64,000 nt of DNA from Streptosporangium sp. NBC_01756 (GTDB lineage Bacteria > Actinomycetota > Actinomycetes > Streptosporangiales > Streptosporangiaceae), in NCBI RefSeq assembly GCF_035917975.1, contig NZ_CP109130.1, positions 6,200,001 through 6,264,000 on the forward strand, in the 5' to 3' direction. Position 1 is the stretch's first letter. Each line of letters begins with the position of its first letter. Position numbers and translations under genes: made by a program. A model generated the notes under the pieces. That model was not told the origin of the DNA. It searched no databases and worked only from the letters and a program-made list of their open reading frames with translations. Below are positions 9,031-22,408 of this stretch, in pieces.

Positions 9031-9060
9031 TTGACACGAACCGGGCGGATCTGCTAGGAT
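9031..9060 (+). promoter_or_regulatory. Main rrn promoter candidate (promoter 3)
   Basis: Perfect TTGACA (9031-9036), 18-bp spacer, TAGGAT (9055-9060), about 210 bp before the 16S 5' end. Actinomycete rrn operons typically have several tandem promoters, and this is the strongest of three. The leader after it contains TTGAGAACTCAACAGTGTG (from 9129), a segment often seen in actinomycete rRNA leaders. Confidence 0.7.
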
Positions 9061-9270
9061 GGAGACACGGAATGGAACGCCCTGAAGCCGGATCACACGA
9101 TCGCGGCGACGGAGAACGCGTCCGTTTCTTGAGAACTCAACAGTGTGTTAAAAGCCAGTGCATGAAGCACAACTCCCGTCCCACCCACTTTGGTGGGAGG
9201 ACGGATTCCTTTGGTTGAACATCCGGCATTCGGTGCCGGGTGCTTTCAGCCGGGAGAACTTCTCAAACAT

Positions 9271-14301
<5,031 letters not shown>

Positions 14302-14436
14302 AAAGCATAAGCTTGGTTTCTGCAGCGCTCTGTCCCTTCGCCGGGTCCGGAGCAGCGCGAGACCAAGGTTGTTGCCCGCGTCCACTATGCAATTCTGAGA
14401 CAGCAGACACGTTCTCGTGTTTGACAGTTTCATAGG

Positions 14437-14555
14437 GTTACGGCGGTTATGGCGAAGGGGAAACACCCGGTTACATTCCGAACCCGGAAGTTAAGCTCTT
14501 CAGCGCCGATGGTACTGCACCGGGGACGGTGTGGGAGAGTAGGTCGCCGCCGGAC
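14437..14555 (+). rRNA. rrf: 5S ribosomal RNA
   Basis: About 119 nt starting GTTACGGCGGTTATGGCG and containing CCGAACCCGGAAGTTAAG and the 3' GGGAGAGTAGGTCGCCGCC, all conserved 5S segments. The ends pair through CGGCGG / CCGCCG. It sits 135 bp after the 23S 3' end; no tRNA follows it. Confidence 0.95.
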
Positions 14556-14574
14556 AATTTTTTGTCGCAGTTGA

Positions 14575-14600
14575 GGCCACCCCGGTTGGGGTGGCCTTTT
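14575..14600 (+). terminator. rrn operon terminator
   Basis: Perfect 9-bp stem GGCCACCCC / GGGGTGGCC, loop GGTT, followed by TTTTCTGTTTT. One of the few T-tract terminators in the window, 20 bp after 5S rRNA. Confidence 0.9.
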
Positions 14601-14604
14601 CTGT

Positions 14605-14800
14605 TTTCCCCGGGACCGGTCACCTTTACCGGCCCGGCCACGTTCCTGGGCCGGCCACGTTCCCCCGGCCGTTTCCCGAGCAGGTCATGTTTCCCGGGCC
14701 TGTTCTTGGGCCGGCCGCGTTCCCCGTGACTGATCACATTTCCCGGCTCGGGCCTGTTCCCGGGCAGGTCATGTTTCCCGGGTTTCCCTTGCTGGAACCC
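14605..14800. repeat. Degenerate short tandem repeats after the rrn terminator
   Basis: Gene-free stretch with imperfect units of about 20-25 bp built on GGGCCGGCCACGTTCC and GGGCAGGTCATGTTTCCC, seen about seven times between 14610 and 14790. They are not translated by any convincing gene. Function unknown. Confidence 0.55.
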
Positions 14801-14867
14801 CCTTCCTGAGAGCGCCTTTCTGCTGTCTTGGGGAGCCGTTCCTCCCCATGTCGATCTCCTCCAACAA

Positions 14868-14902
14868 GAAAGCTCCGACCCTGACACAGGGCCGGAGCTT
14901 TC
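14868..14902 (-). terminator. Terminator of the phosphodiester glycosidase gene
   Basis: 16-bp near-perfect stem GAAAGCTCCGACCCTG / CAGGGCCGGAGCTTTC with loop ACA, 20 bp beyond the leftward stop at 14922. The A-rich left flank reads as a short U run on the leftward transcript. Confidence 0.75.
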
Positions 14903-14921
14903 TCCTTAGGAAGGCCCCGGG

Positions 14922-16385
14922 TCAGGGGGTGATGAACAGACCGTCGCCCACGGTCCGCTCAGCGCCGTCCGAAGGACGGTTGACGACCTTGCGGTCCACG
15001 ACCATCACGCTCGATCCGCCGCCGTCGAGATTCATGGCCTGCTTCGCACCCAGCCAGCGCATCAGCTGAGCGGCTTCCACCATCGAGGCGCCCACCGTGA
15101 CGCCGGGGTTGCGGCCGTCCACCGTGACCAGGATCAGGCCACCGGACTTGGTGACACCGGCCATGGTGCGCGGGTGGCGACGGAGCATCATGTTGAAGGA
15201 GGCCTGCCCGTCGGCCTGGGCGGTGATCTGCACCCGGCCGTTCCTCACGAGCCCCACCCCGCCGCCCATGACGTATGTCTCCGGGGTGAGCGGCACGGTC
15301 CGTTTGGTCCGCAGATCGATGACCTTGGTGTCGAGCTTCATGGTGGAGGCCTCCAAAGCGTGCTCCAGGAGCCAGTCGGCCATGATGCCGGTGCCGTGGA
15401 GCACGTAGGTGCCGCGCGAGACGATGCCTCCGCCCTCGCGGACCTTGATGATCTTTCCCTGAGCGTCGACCACGATCTCGGTGCCGCCGTCGGCTAGGGT
15501 CTTGGTGCCGAATTCCTCAGTGTAAAGAATGAGTTCATCCGTTCCGGCAGCCCGGTTGATGCCTTTGACCTCGGTCCTCGCTCCGTCGGCCGGGGTTGCG
15601 GTGACCGTCGTCTTCAGCTCGGTGATCCGGACCTTGCGGCCGGTGATGACGATGCCGCTGCGACCGGGGACCGCTTCGCTGAGAAGTTTTCCGCCCACCA
15701 CGGAAATCCCCATGGGGTCACCCTGGAGTGCCTTGGGTGTGTGGATGTTGAAGAAGCCACCGTTGACGCCGGCGATGGCACCGGCCCTTTTGGCCATCGA
15801 GCTGATCGTCTCGCGCTTGGCGACATTGGCCCCGACACTCGTTCTGAACGACCCTCTGAAGAGCTTGGGGTCCACCATAAGAACGTTCATGGCCCAGGGG
15901 CCTGTGGTCTGCAGGCCGTCGTCAGCGAGATAGTCGGTCTTGGCCCGGATGTCGAGCTTCTTGAGCTCCTTCACCACCTTGTCGGCCTTGGCGCGCTCTG
16001 CGAACGTCCACAGCCCGATGCGGACAAGGTAACGTTCCACGGCCGGAGCGTCCGCGGCGGCGGGTTGCACGACCTTCTGCAGAGCAGGGGTGAATCCGGC
16101 GGCCTCAACCTCTGCGGCCTTGGTCTGAGCGGTGGTCAGCTTGCCGTCCTCGTGCCCGTTCGGCATCAGCACCGTCACGGTCCACCCCTCGGTGGACTTC
16201 CCCTGTTTCAGGCTGAAAAGCTCCACACCCGGCACTACGCTGCGCTGGATCCTGGCCGGCGCGGCACTGTCACCAAGTGGGAATGTCGAGGTGGGAAAGG
16301 CCAGGCTCGCCCCTTCGGCTTGGGCGGAAATCGGTGTGATGCTGAGTGCTACGGCCGAAAGCCCGACGACGATACGTCGTGACAT
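14922..16385 (-). CDS. Secreted phosphodiester glycosidase (NAGPA/DUF2233 domain)
   Basis: 487-residue exported protein. Signal peptide MSRRIVVGLSAVALSITPISAQA, then a region of about residues 70-160 with two SPOR-like sequence blocks (WTVTVLMPNG, YLVRIGLWTFAERAKADKVV), then a NAGPA domain ending in MNLDGGGSSVMVVD (about residue 450), the signature of the mammalian uncovering-enzyme family that removes GlcNAc from phosphodiesters. Bacterial members are thought to act on cell-wall polymers such as teichoic acids. ATG 16385 is preceded by GAGAGAGG; an extension to 16451 would bury the signal peptide. Confidence 0.85.
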   Translation of the reverse strand: MSRRIVVGLSAVALSITPISAQAEGASLAFPTSTFPLGDSAAPARIQRSVVPGVELFSLKQGKSTEGWTVTVLMPNGHEDGKLTTAQTKAAEVEAAGFTPALQKVVQPAAADAPAVERYLVRIGLWTFAERAKADKVVKELKKLDIRAKTDYLADDGLQTTGPWAMNVLMVDPKLFRGSFRTSVGANVAKRETISSMAKRAGAIAGVNGGFFNIHTPKALQGDPMGISVVGGKLLSEAVPGRSGIVITGRKVRITELKTTVTATPADGARTEVKGINRAAGTDELILYTEEFGTKTLADGGTEIVVDAQGKIIKVREGGGIVSRGTYVLHGTGIMADWLLEHALEASTMKLDTKVIDLRTKRTVPLTPETYVMGGGVGLVRNGRVQITAQADGQASFNMMLRRHPRTMAGVTKSGGLILVTVDGRNPGVTVGASMVEAAQLMRWLGAKQAMNLDGGGSSVMVVDRKVVNRPSDGAERTVGDGLFITP

Positions 16386-16677
16386 GGATGCCTCTCTCCC
16401 CGTTGATGACCAAGACTTCGGTGCACCATCGTGCCGAGATCTTCCTGGCAAGGGGAGCGAAACGCGTTAAACATCCCAAGAAAGTGTTGTCCCGCGGATG
16501 GGCTCATATGAGAGGTGGCGGAATTCCGCTAGTCCGAAACTGCCTCAACCGGGTCAATCGCGCTGGTCAATAGGGGTTAGCCCCCGCCGTTTCACTGCGG
16601 TGGCGGCACCAGGGCGCTACGGTTCAGTACGCCGCACTCCTCAGATCAAGCGGCACTCTTTCCGAGAGGCAGCCATC
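16386..16677. other. Intergenic region between divergent genes
   Basis: 292 bp between the glycosidase gene and the small membrane protein gene. No convincing gene or RNA seen; it should hold both promoters. Confidence 0.4.
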
Positions 16678-16827
16678 ATGGGGCTGAACATTCTCATCGT
16701 GATCGTCGCAAGCATGGTCTTCGGATTCATCCTTGGCGTGATCACGGCGCGACCGCGTCGCTGGGATCTCTACGTCTGCGCCGATGACACCATCCACGTG
16801 GACACCGCATCCGATCGAGACGGTTGA
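16678..16827 (+). CDS. Small single-span membrane protein
   Basis: 49-residue protein. Residues 3-24 form one hydrophobic helix (ILIVIVASMVFGFILGVITA) followed by a basic stop-transfer ARPRR and a short acidic tail. ATG 16678 is preceded by GAGAGGCAGCC, a fair ribosome binding site. I do not recognise a family. Small proteins of this type are often missed; its reality rests on the helix, the RBS and the following hairpin. Confidence 0.5.
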   Translation: MGLNILIVIVASMVFGFILGVITARPRRWDLYVCADDTIHVDTASDRDG

Positions 16828-16843
16828 CGGGCGCGACCAGGCA

Positions 16844-16885
16844 GGCGCAAGCCGTACGGAATCTGGGTCCAGTACGGCTTGCGCC
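16844..16885. terminator. Hairpin between convergent genes (shared GGCGCAAGCCGTAC arm)
   Basis: Arms GGCGCAAGCCGTAC (16844-16857) and GTACGGCTTGCGCC (16872-16885), 14 bp perfect. It lies between the convergent small membrane protein and cupin genes and can terminate both. The same arm sequence recurs in the hairpin at 27830-27878. Confidence 0.7.
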
Positions 16886-16895
16886 GTGGTCATTC

Positions 16896-17291
16896 TCAGC
16901 CTAGGCAGTGATACACCTTCCGCAGCGTCTCGTGGACGATCCAGGTGGTCTTGGCGCCCTTGGCGAGGAGACAGACCGAGCCCGGGACGAGCTCGATGGT
17001 GGCACCACCGTCGACGTCCACGGTGGCCCGGCCGGACATGACCACGAAGATCTCGTCATGTTCGACGTCGGTCATCGTGCCCGGGGTGATCTCCCAGATG
17101 CCCCGGCTCTGCGAGCCGTCGGGTGAGGACCACAGTTCGACCGCGGAGATCTGCGGCGAGCCGGCGAGGATCTGGGCGGGGTCCAGCTCCTCAGGGGAGA
17201 GTTGTACGTCGCCCGTTGGAACGGCGAAGATCCCGGCGGCAGCGATCATGCGGGCCAGGTCGGCGGTCTCGGGGACGAGGATGTCGGGCAT
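16896..17291 (-). CDS. Cupin domain protein (EutQ/DUF861-like)
   Basis: 131-residue single cupin. The beta-barrel motifs are GIWEITPGTMTDVEHDEIFVVMSGRATV (about residues 64-91, here with E and H at metal-ligand positions) and a second half ending PGSVCLLAKGAKTTWIVHE. These (cupin_3) proteins often act on ureidoglycolate, ethanolamine or related small amines, but the substrate here is unknown. AAAGG precedes ATG 17291. It lies 9 bp after the PucR regulator gene on the same strand, so the two are probably co-transcribed, hinting at nitrogen catabolism. Confidence 0.8.
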   Translation of the reverse strand: MPDILVPETADLARMIAAAGIFAVPTGDVQLSPEELDPAQILAGSPQISAVELWSSPDGSQSRGIWEITPGTMTDVEHDEIFVVMSGRATVDVDGGATIELVPGSVCLLAKGAKTTWIVHETLRKVYHCLG

Positions 17292-17300
17292 TGGGACCTT

Positions 17301-18926
17301 TCAGCTGCGGATGTTGTCTCTCCGGAACGACTCCTGCGCCAGCAGGGCGACATGAAGGGAGAGACAAGACTCGACGTCATCCAGGTTGGTGTCGAGGATC
17401 CGTTCCAGCCTGCGGAGCCGGTCGTAGAAGGCCGGCCGGGACAGGTGGGCTTTCTGGGCGGCGACGGCCTTGTTGCGTCCGGCGTCCAGGTAGATCCGGA
17501 GGATCCTGGTCAGATCGCCACCGCGCTGGGCGTCGTGGGCCAGTAGCGGGCCGAGCTCGCGTTCGGCGAAGGTCTGCAGCCGGGCGTCGTCTCTCAGCAG
17601 GTGAAGCAGGCCACGCAGCCGCAGATCGGGCAGGCGGTAGAACGGCCGGCCGTCGGGCTGTCGGACGGCCACGTCCGCGACCTGCTCCGCCTCCAGGAAA
17701 CTGCGCCGTACGTCACGGAGGGATTCGACCACGGAGCCGGCGGCGAGCACGAACGGGGTGGTGAGGGCCGCTCGCAGGCGGTCGGCGAGCATGACCAGCG
17801 TGGGTTCGGCGAGAGTGCGGGGAGGGAGCGGGAGCAGGACGCCGATGCGGTTCTGGTCCAGGGCACCGACCAGGGCGGGGAGGCGGGCCTCGCGGCAGGC
17901 GGCGGCGGTGGCGTCGGCCAGCTCACCGAGCCTGGCGAGTTGCTCCTGGCCGTCCAGTGGGCTCTCCGGTTGTTCGGCGAGCCGGAGCACCAAGCTGATC
18001 AGTTTGCGGCCGGTCAACGGGACGCCGACCGCCCGGGCCCGGGCGGCGGCCTCGTCGGGGTCGGCGTAGGCATGGGTCAGGATGCCGGTGATGATCGTGC
18101 CGTGGGCCTGACGTTCCAGTGACTCCTGGTGGCGCTCCAGCAGGCGTCCCAGGGCGAGGGTGGTCGCGGCGCGTTCGGCGAGCACGATCTCGCGCGGGCC
18201 GGGCTCGCTGCCGCAGAGCAGGATCAACCTGCCCCAGTCCTGGCCGCGTGCGCCGACCATGGTGACCAGCCACCCGGAGGCCGAGTCGTAGGCGGTGCGC
18301 TGGTCCGGAGCCACCGCCCGGGACCGTGTCTCCCAACTCGCCAGCAGCGTCCCGGTGTCGCGCCCGGCCGTCTCGCAGGCCAGCACCTGGTGGGCGAGGT
18401 TCTCCAGGAGCACCGGCCGTCCGGAGAGCCGGGCGACCTGGCTGAGCACCTCGGCGGGGGAGGCGCCCTCGACCGAAAGTTCGGTGAAGACCTCGTGGAG
18501 CTGCTCCGAGGCACGCAGCTCCTCCAGTTGGATGTCGATGATTCTGGCGTGGACCGACTCGGTGATCTGCACGAACGGGGTCTCGCGGGCCAGTGTGATC
18601 AGTGGCAGGCCGTGCCGCTCGGCGGCGCTGACCACGCTTCGGGGCAGATCCTTGACGAACTTGCGGCCCAGCTCCACGATCAGCCCGGCCGCGCCGACGG
18701 CGGCCAGTTCGCCGATGTAGTCGGCCAGCATCTCAGGGTCGTCGGGTAGGGCGATGCCGGTGGTGAGCACCAGCTCTCCGCCTCGCAGCAGGTGGGCGAT
18801 GTCAGTGACCTCGCCGACGTGCACCCATCGCACCCGGGTGTCCAGGCGGTCGGCTCCCGCGACGACCCGGGGATTGCCGCGGCGGACGGTGTCCAGGGAG
18901 AGAACGTCGGCGATGGTAGGGAGCAC
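17301..18926 (-). CDS. PucR family transcriptional regulator
   Basis: 541-residue regulator. N-terminal PucR domain (about residues 1-125, IADVLSLDTVRRGNPRVVAG onward), a middle GGDEF-like region and a C-terminal PucR helix-turn-helix (HTH_30) around residues 480-535 with NKAVAAQKAHLSRPAFYDRL. The family senses purine, pyrimidine, polyamine or GABA metabolites and controls nitrogen catabolism. The GTG start at 18926 has no ribosome binding site, and TAGTCT lies about 7 bp upstream, so the mRNA may be leaderless. Homologous regulators often sit next to aminotransferase/mmsA operons, which here begin 9 kb away at 28076. Confidence 0.88.
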   Translation of the reverse strand: MLPTIADVLSLDTVRRGNPRVVAGADRLDTRVRWVHVGEVTDIAHLLRGGELVLTTGIALPDDPEMLADYIGELAAVGAAGLIVELGRKFVKDLPRSVVSAAERHGLPLITLARETPFVQITESVHARIIDIQLEELRASEQLHEVFTELSVEGASPAEVLSQVARLSGRPVLLENLAHQVLACETAGRDTGTLLASWETRSRAVAPDQRTAYDSASGWLVTMVGARGQDWGRLILLCGSEPGPREIVLAERAATTLALGRLLERHQESLERQAHGTIITGILTHAYADPDEAAARARAVGVPLTGRKLISLVLRLAEQPESPLDGQEQLARLGELADATAAACREARLPALVGALDQNRIGVLLPLPPRTLAEPTLVMLADRLRAALTTPFVLAAGSVVESLRDVRRSFLEAEQVADVAVRQPDGRPFYRLPDLRLRGLLHLLRDDARLQTFAERELGPLLAHDAQRGGDLTRILRIYLDAGRNKAVAAQKAHLSRPAFYDRLRRLERILDTNLDDVESCLSLHVALLAQESFRRDNIRS

Positions 18927-19118
18927 AGCCCGAGACTATCCGATCAGGCTGTAAGTTCGGATTGCATCTGCTTTACAGGTTGTTGCACGGGTTGGATGGC
19001 ATCTCATGCCTGATGACCGTTTTTCTGGTTCGCCTTCCGATCAACGCCGTTGAGACCCCGCGGCGAGCTCCGGTGCGTCGACGCGGATCACGGCAGAGCC
19101 GGTGGTGGACCGGTCGCC

Positions 19119-19218
19119 GGCCGCCACCTGGTGCATGGGGCCGGTGTGAAGGATCAGCCCGTTCCGCCGGCCGCTGCCTGGCGCATGGGCCGGTATGAAG
19201 GATCAGCCCGCTCCGCCG
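19119..19218. repeat. Two tandem copies of a ~50-bp unit at the 3' end of a TetR gene
   Basis: Copies at about 19119-19168 and 19169-19218 share CATGGG-CCGGT.TGAAGG and GATCAGCCCG.TCCGCCGG. The second copy contains the stop codon of the leftward TetR gene (19203), so the tail of that gene has apparently been duplicated downstream. The rest of the 276-bp gap 18927-19202 shows nothing else. Confidence 0.6.
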
Positions 19219-19973
19219 GCTCCCGGTCGCGCGTGCGGAGTCGCCTGGGCCTGGGCCGAGCGGCTCAGGCGTGCCTCCAGGCCGTCGAGGATGCAGGTCA
19301 GTCCGAAGTCGAAGTTGAGCAGGCGGGCGGTCTGCAGGTCGATGCCGGTGCCGTGGTAGTCCGCATAGCGTTCCGCCAGCTCGGGATAGTTACGCGTGGC
19401 CTGTTCCACCACGGGCTTCATTGACGCCGCCAGCTCTTCGTCGCTCATGCCGGAGTGGGCCGCGGCCGCGCTCCAGGCGATCTCGGGCGTGGTGACACCC
19501 AGCACGTAGGCCAGCAGGGCGGAGGAGGCGTACTCCTGTTCCGTGGCCGTGAAACCCGCCTGGCTGAACGTGCTCAGCAGCCGGGCGCTCAACCCCATGG
19601 CATTGGGGCCGAGGGTCGGCCCGGTGCCGACGAGGGTGACCGCCCAGGGGTGGGCCAAGAGTGCCGCGCGCAGGCCGTAGGCGAAAGCCGAGGCCTCGTC
19701 CCGCCAGCCGGTCGTCGCGGGGGCGGGCAGGGCGACCTTGCCGAAGACCTCGTCGAGGACCAGCTCCAGCAGTTCGTCCTTGTTGGCCACATGCCAGTAG
19801 ATGCTGGTCGCGCCGGAGCCGAGCCGGGCGCCCAGGCGGCGCATGCTCAGCGAGTCCATCCCTTCGGCGTCGAGCAGGTCCACGGCGGCATGCACGATCT
19901 GCGTGCGGCTGAGTGTCGTGCTCCTGGCGGGTCGGCTCTCGCGCGTCCAGACCGAGGTGATGGGCTGCTTCAC
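19203..19973 (-). CDS. TetR family regulator of the adjacent MFS exporter
   Basis: 256-residue TetR protein. The DNA-binding domain at residues 22-68 contains LSMRRLGARLGSGATSIYWHVANKDELLELVLDEV, and the rest matches the TetR_C_1 ligand-binding domain. It is divergent from the DHA2-type exporter over a 54-bp gap full of operator-like repeats, the standard repressor/exporter arrangement. The GTG start at 19973 follows TATACT by a few bases with no clear ribosome binding site, so a leaderless mRNA is likely. The stop codon lies within a tandem duplication. Confidence 0.87.
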   Translation of the reverse strand: MKQPITSVWTRESRPARSTTLSRTQIVHAAVDLLDAEGMDSLSMRRLGARLGSGATSIYWHVANKDELLELVLDEVFGKVALPAPATTGWRDEASAFAYGLRAALLAHPWAVTLVGTGPTLGPNAMGLSARLLSTFSQAGFTATEQEYASSALLAYVLGVTTPEIAWSAAAAHSGMSDEELAASMKPVVEQATRNYPELAERYADYHGTGIDLQTARLLNFDFGLTCILDGLEARLSRSAQAQATPHARPGAGGAG

Positions 19974-19992
19974 CTCTTGAGTATAAATCCGC

Positions 19993-20048
19993 TCGCACGA
20001 TGTTCGAGTTTATCGTACGCTGTGCGAGTGATATCGAACACTGTACGA
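19993..20048. promoter_or_regulatory. Three tandem TetR operators, TCGNAC-N3-GTNCGA
   Basis: Three 15-bp palindromes with identical consensus: TCGCACGATGTTCGA (19993-20007), TCGTACGCTGTGCGA (20013-20027) and TCGAACACTGTACGA (20034-20048). Start-to-start spacing is 20 and 21 bp, two helical turns, so dimers would line up on one face. The middle site abuts and the third lies inside the exporter coding start at 20028, and the set also covers the regulator promoter. Confidence 0.8.
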
Positions 20049-21536
20049 GAAGGTCGTGATCCCCGGCGTTGGTGGATCCTTGGCGTGCTCTGCCTGAGCC
20101 TGCTGGTCCTGGTGGTGGACAACACCGTCCTGAATCTGGCCATCCCGGCGCTGATGACCGATCTCGGTGCCAGCCCTTCGGACATCCAGTGGATCATCGA
20201 CGCCTATGTCCTGGTCTTCGCTGGGCTGTTGCTCACCTCGGGCAGCCTGTCCGACCGCTATGGCCGCAAGCGTTTCCTGATCATCGGTCTCGTGTTGTTC
20301 GGCGGAGCCTCGCTGATCGCGCTGCTGGTCACCGAGCCCTGGCAGCTCATCGCCGCCCGCGCGCTGATGGGCGTCGGCGGGTCCATCCTGATGCCGAGCA
20401 CCCTGTCAATCCTGATCACCGTCTTCGACGACGACGAGCGGCGCAAGGCCATCGCCGCCTGGAGCGCGGTCGCCATGGTCGGCGTGATCGCCGGTCCCAC
20501 GCTGGGCGGTTTCCTGCTGGAGCACTACTGGTGGGGCTCGATCTTCCTGCTCAACGTGCCGATCACGATCGTCGCCGTCGTCGCGGCCGTGCTGCTGATG
20601 CCCGAGACACGCGGTCCGGCGCGGAAGCTCGACCCGGTCGGTGTGCTGCTGTCCACCGTCGGCATGAGCGCCCTGGTCTTCGTGGTCATCTCGGCTCCCG
20701 GTGCGGGCTGGACCTCGCCGCGGGTGCTGGTCGCCGCGGTGCTGGCCGTACTGGCCCTGGGGTCGTTCGTGCTCTGGGAGCGGCGGGCGGAGCATCCGAT
20801 GCTGCCGCTCGGACTGTTCCGCGACCGCAACTTCAGCGGTTCGTCGTTCTCGATCGTGCTGATGTCGTTCGGTACGGGCGCGCTGCTGCTGATGCTCACC
20901 CAGTACCTGCAGTTCGTGCTGGGCTACGGTCCCATGAGGGCCGGTCTGGCGCTGCTGCCGTACGCCGTGGCCGCCGCGCTGTTCAACGGGGTCGGCGCCG
21001 GCCTGGGGCAGCGGGTCAGCAACCGGGTGCTGGTCGCCGCCGGTCTCGGCGTGATGGCCCTCGGCTTCGGTGTGCTCGCCTTCATGACCGCCGACACCGG
21101 GTACGGCATGCTGATCACCGGTCTCATGCTCATGGGAGTCGGCGGCGGTCTCGCCGGGCCCGCGGCGTACGCGACCCTGATGGGGGCGGTGCCGCCCGAG
21201 CACGCCGGGGTGGGATCGGCGCTCAACGACACCGTTCAGCAGGTGGGCATGGCACTGAGCGTGGCCGTGCTCGGCAGCGTGCTGGCCGGGGTCTACACCT
21301 CGTCGATGCCCGATGGCGCCCCGGACGCCGCGCGGGATTCGATCAGCGGGGCGCTACTGCTGGGCGATCCGGGACTGGCCAGGACCGCGCAGGAGGCGTT
21401 CGTGTCGGCCATGTCGTTCGGCTCCTGGGTGGGCGCCGCCTTCACCTTCGCGGCCGCCGCGCTGGCGTTCACGGTGCTCCGCCCGGTTCCCAAGGCCCCG
21501 GCTCCAGCGCCGGACCTGGTGGAGTCGGGGAGCTGA
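20028..21536 (+). CDS. DHA2-type MFS multidrug exporter (EmrB/QacA family)
   Basis: 502-residue 14-helix drug/H+ antiporter. Visible motifs: LDNTVLNLAIPAL-type motif D1 as VVDNTVLNLAIPALMTDL (about residues 24-41), LTSGSLSDRYGRKRFL (motif A, about 68-83) and the motif C region GVIAGPTLGGFLLEHYWW. The likely substrate is a toxic compound sensed by the divergent TetR repressor. GTG 20028 is the only start compatible with the family N-terminus; there is no ribosome binding site, so leaderless translation is possible. Its 3' end overlaps the antisense tail of the truncated gene at 21293-22408. Confidence 0.88.
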   Translation: MISNTVREGRDPRRWWILGVLCLSLLVLVVDNTVLNLAIPALMTDLGASPSDIQWIIDAYVLVFAGLLLTSGSLSDRYGRKRFLIIGLVLFGGASLIALLVTEPWQLIAARALMGVGGSILMPSTLSILITVFDDDERRKAIAAWSAVAMVGVIAGPTLGGFLLEHYWWGSIFLLNVPITIVAVVAAVLLMPETRGPARKLDPVGVLLSTVGMSALVFVVISAPGAGWTSPRVLVAAVLAVLALGSFVLWERRAEHPMLPLGLFRDRNFSGSSFSIVLMSFGTGALLLMLTQYLQFVLGYGPMRAGLALLPYAVAAALFNGVGAGLGQRVSNRVLVAAGLGVMALGFGVLAFMTADTGYGMLITGLMLMGVGGGLAGPAAYATLMGAVPPEHAGVGSALNDTVQQVGMALSVAVLGSVLAGVYTSSMPDGAPDAARDSISGALLLGDPGLARTAQEAFVSAMSFGSWVGAAFTFAAAALAFTVLRPVPKAPAPAPDLVESGS

Positions 21537-22408
21537 GAGGTTCTCCAGGCTGTCGAGTCCGGGTGTCCGCTCACCGTGGCCGGCCTGCGGAGCAGGTCGG
21601 CCATCGGCGCGTAGCGGCGAGATCCGCTGAACTCGATCGGCTCCGTTCCCTCCGGGTGGGAGTCCGGTGGCCCGGCGACCGATCCCTCGTGCATCGCCAC
21701 GATGACGTTGCGCAGGAATTCCGACTCGCCTCCGTAGACGAACGCGCGCCTGCCCTCGGGGGCGAGGGCCATGCCCAACGGCCTGCCGGAGGCGAGGAAG
21801 AACGCGTTGGCGATCGGCTCGTGGTCGGTGCCGAACGGGTCCCACGCGCCGGTCGCGTTGGTGTTGTACTCCAGCGCGATCCGCGTGCCGTCCGCCGACC
21901 ACTGGAGGCTGCGCGTGTAGTCCGGGAAGCCGATGCCGCCCATGATGCCGTCGATCGCGTGGACGCAGTGGCCGGTGGCGACCTCGAAGACCTGCAGGAC
22001 ACCGCCCCGGTCGTAGTCGTCGCCGGTCCGGCTTCTGACCGCGAGGTGGCGGCCGTCCGGGCTGAGCGCGTGGCCGTTCAGCTCGCCGTGGTGCACGTCG
22101 GAGTGGCGCAGCAGCGCGCCCGCGTCGCGGAGCCGGGCGGTCGCGAGGCGATGCGCGCCGGTGACGCCGTGGGCGCGCTCCAGAGCCTGGAGGGCGTCTC
22201 GCAGCGGCACGGTGTCGCGCTCCGGGGAGAACGCGGACCAGTCGGCGTTCTTGAGGATATCGAGGGCCTCGTCGGGTCCCATCCGCTCGTCCGGGACGCC
22301 GGTGAACGACGGGGACGGCGGCACCGTGCCGGGCTCCCGGCCTTCGAGCACGGCCGCCAGCGCGTCCTCGTCGTAGAGAGGCCTGCCGATCCATCCGCGC
22401 CAGTTCAC
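21293..22408 (-). pseudogene. Beta-propeller-like (WD40-type) protein, apparently 3'-truncated
   Basis: The frame starts at GTG 22408, overlapping the HxlR stop as GTGA, so it is translationally coupled. Residues 1-290 look like real protein, with propeller-like strands such as HALSPDGRHLAVRSRTG, RSLQWSADGTRIALEYNT and MALAPEGRRAFVYGGES. From about 21536 leftwards the frame is antisense to the 3' end of the MFS exporter and loses protein character (Ser/Ala-rich), so roughly 81 C-terminal residues are probably spurious. The most likely story is that the original 3' end was lost in a rearrangement that brought the exporter here. A real long overlap cannot be excluded. Family not identified. Confidence 0.55.
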
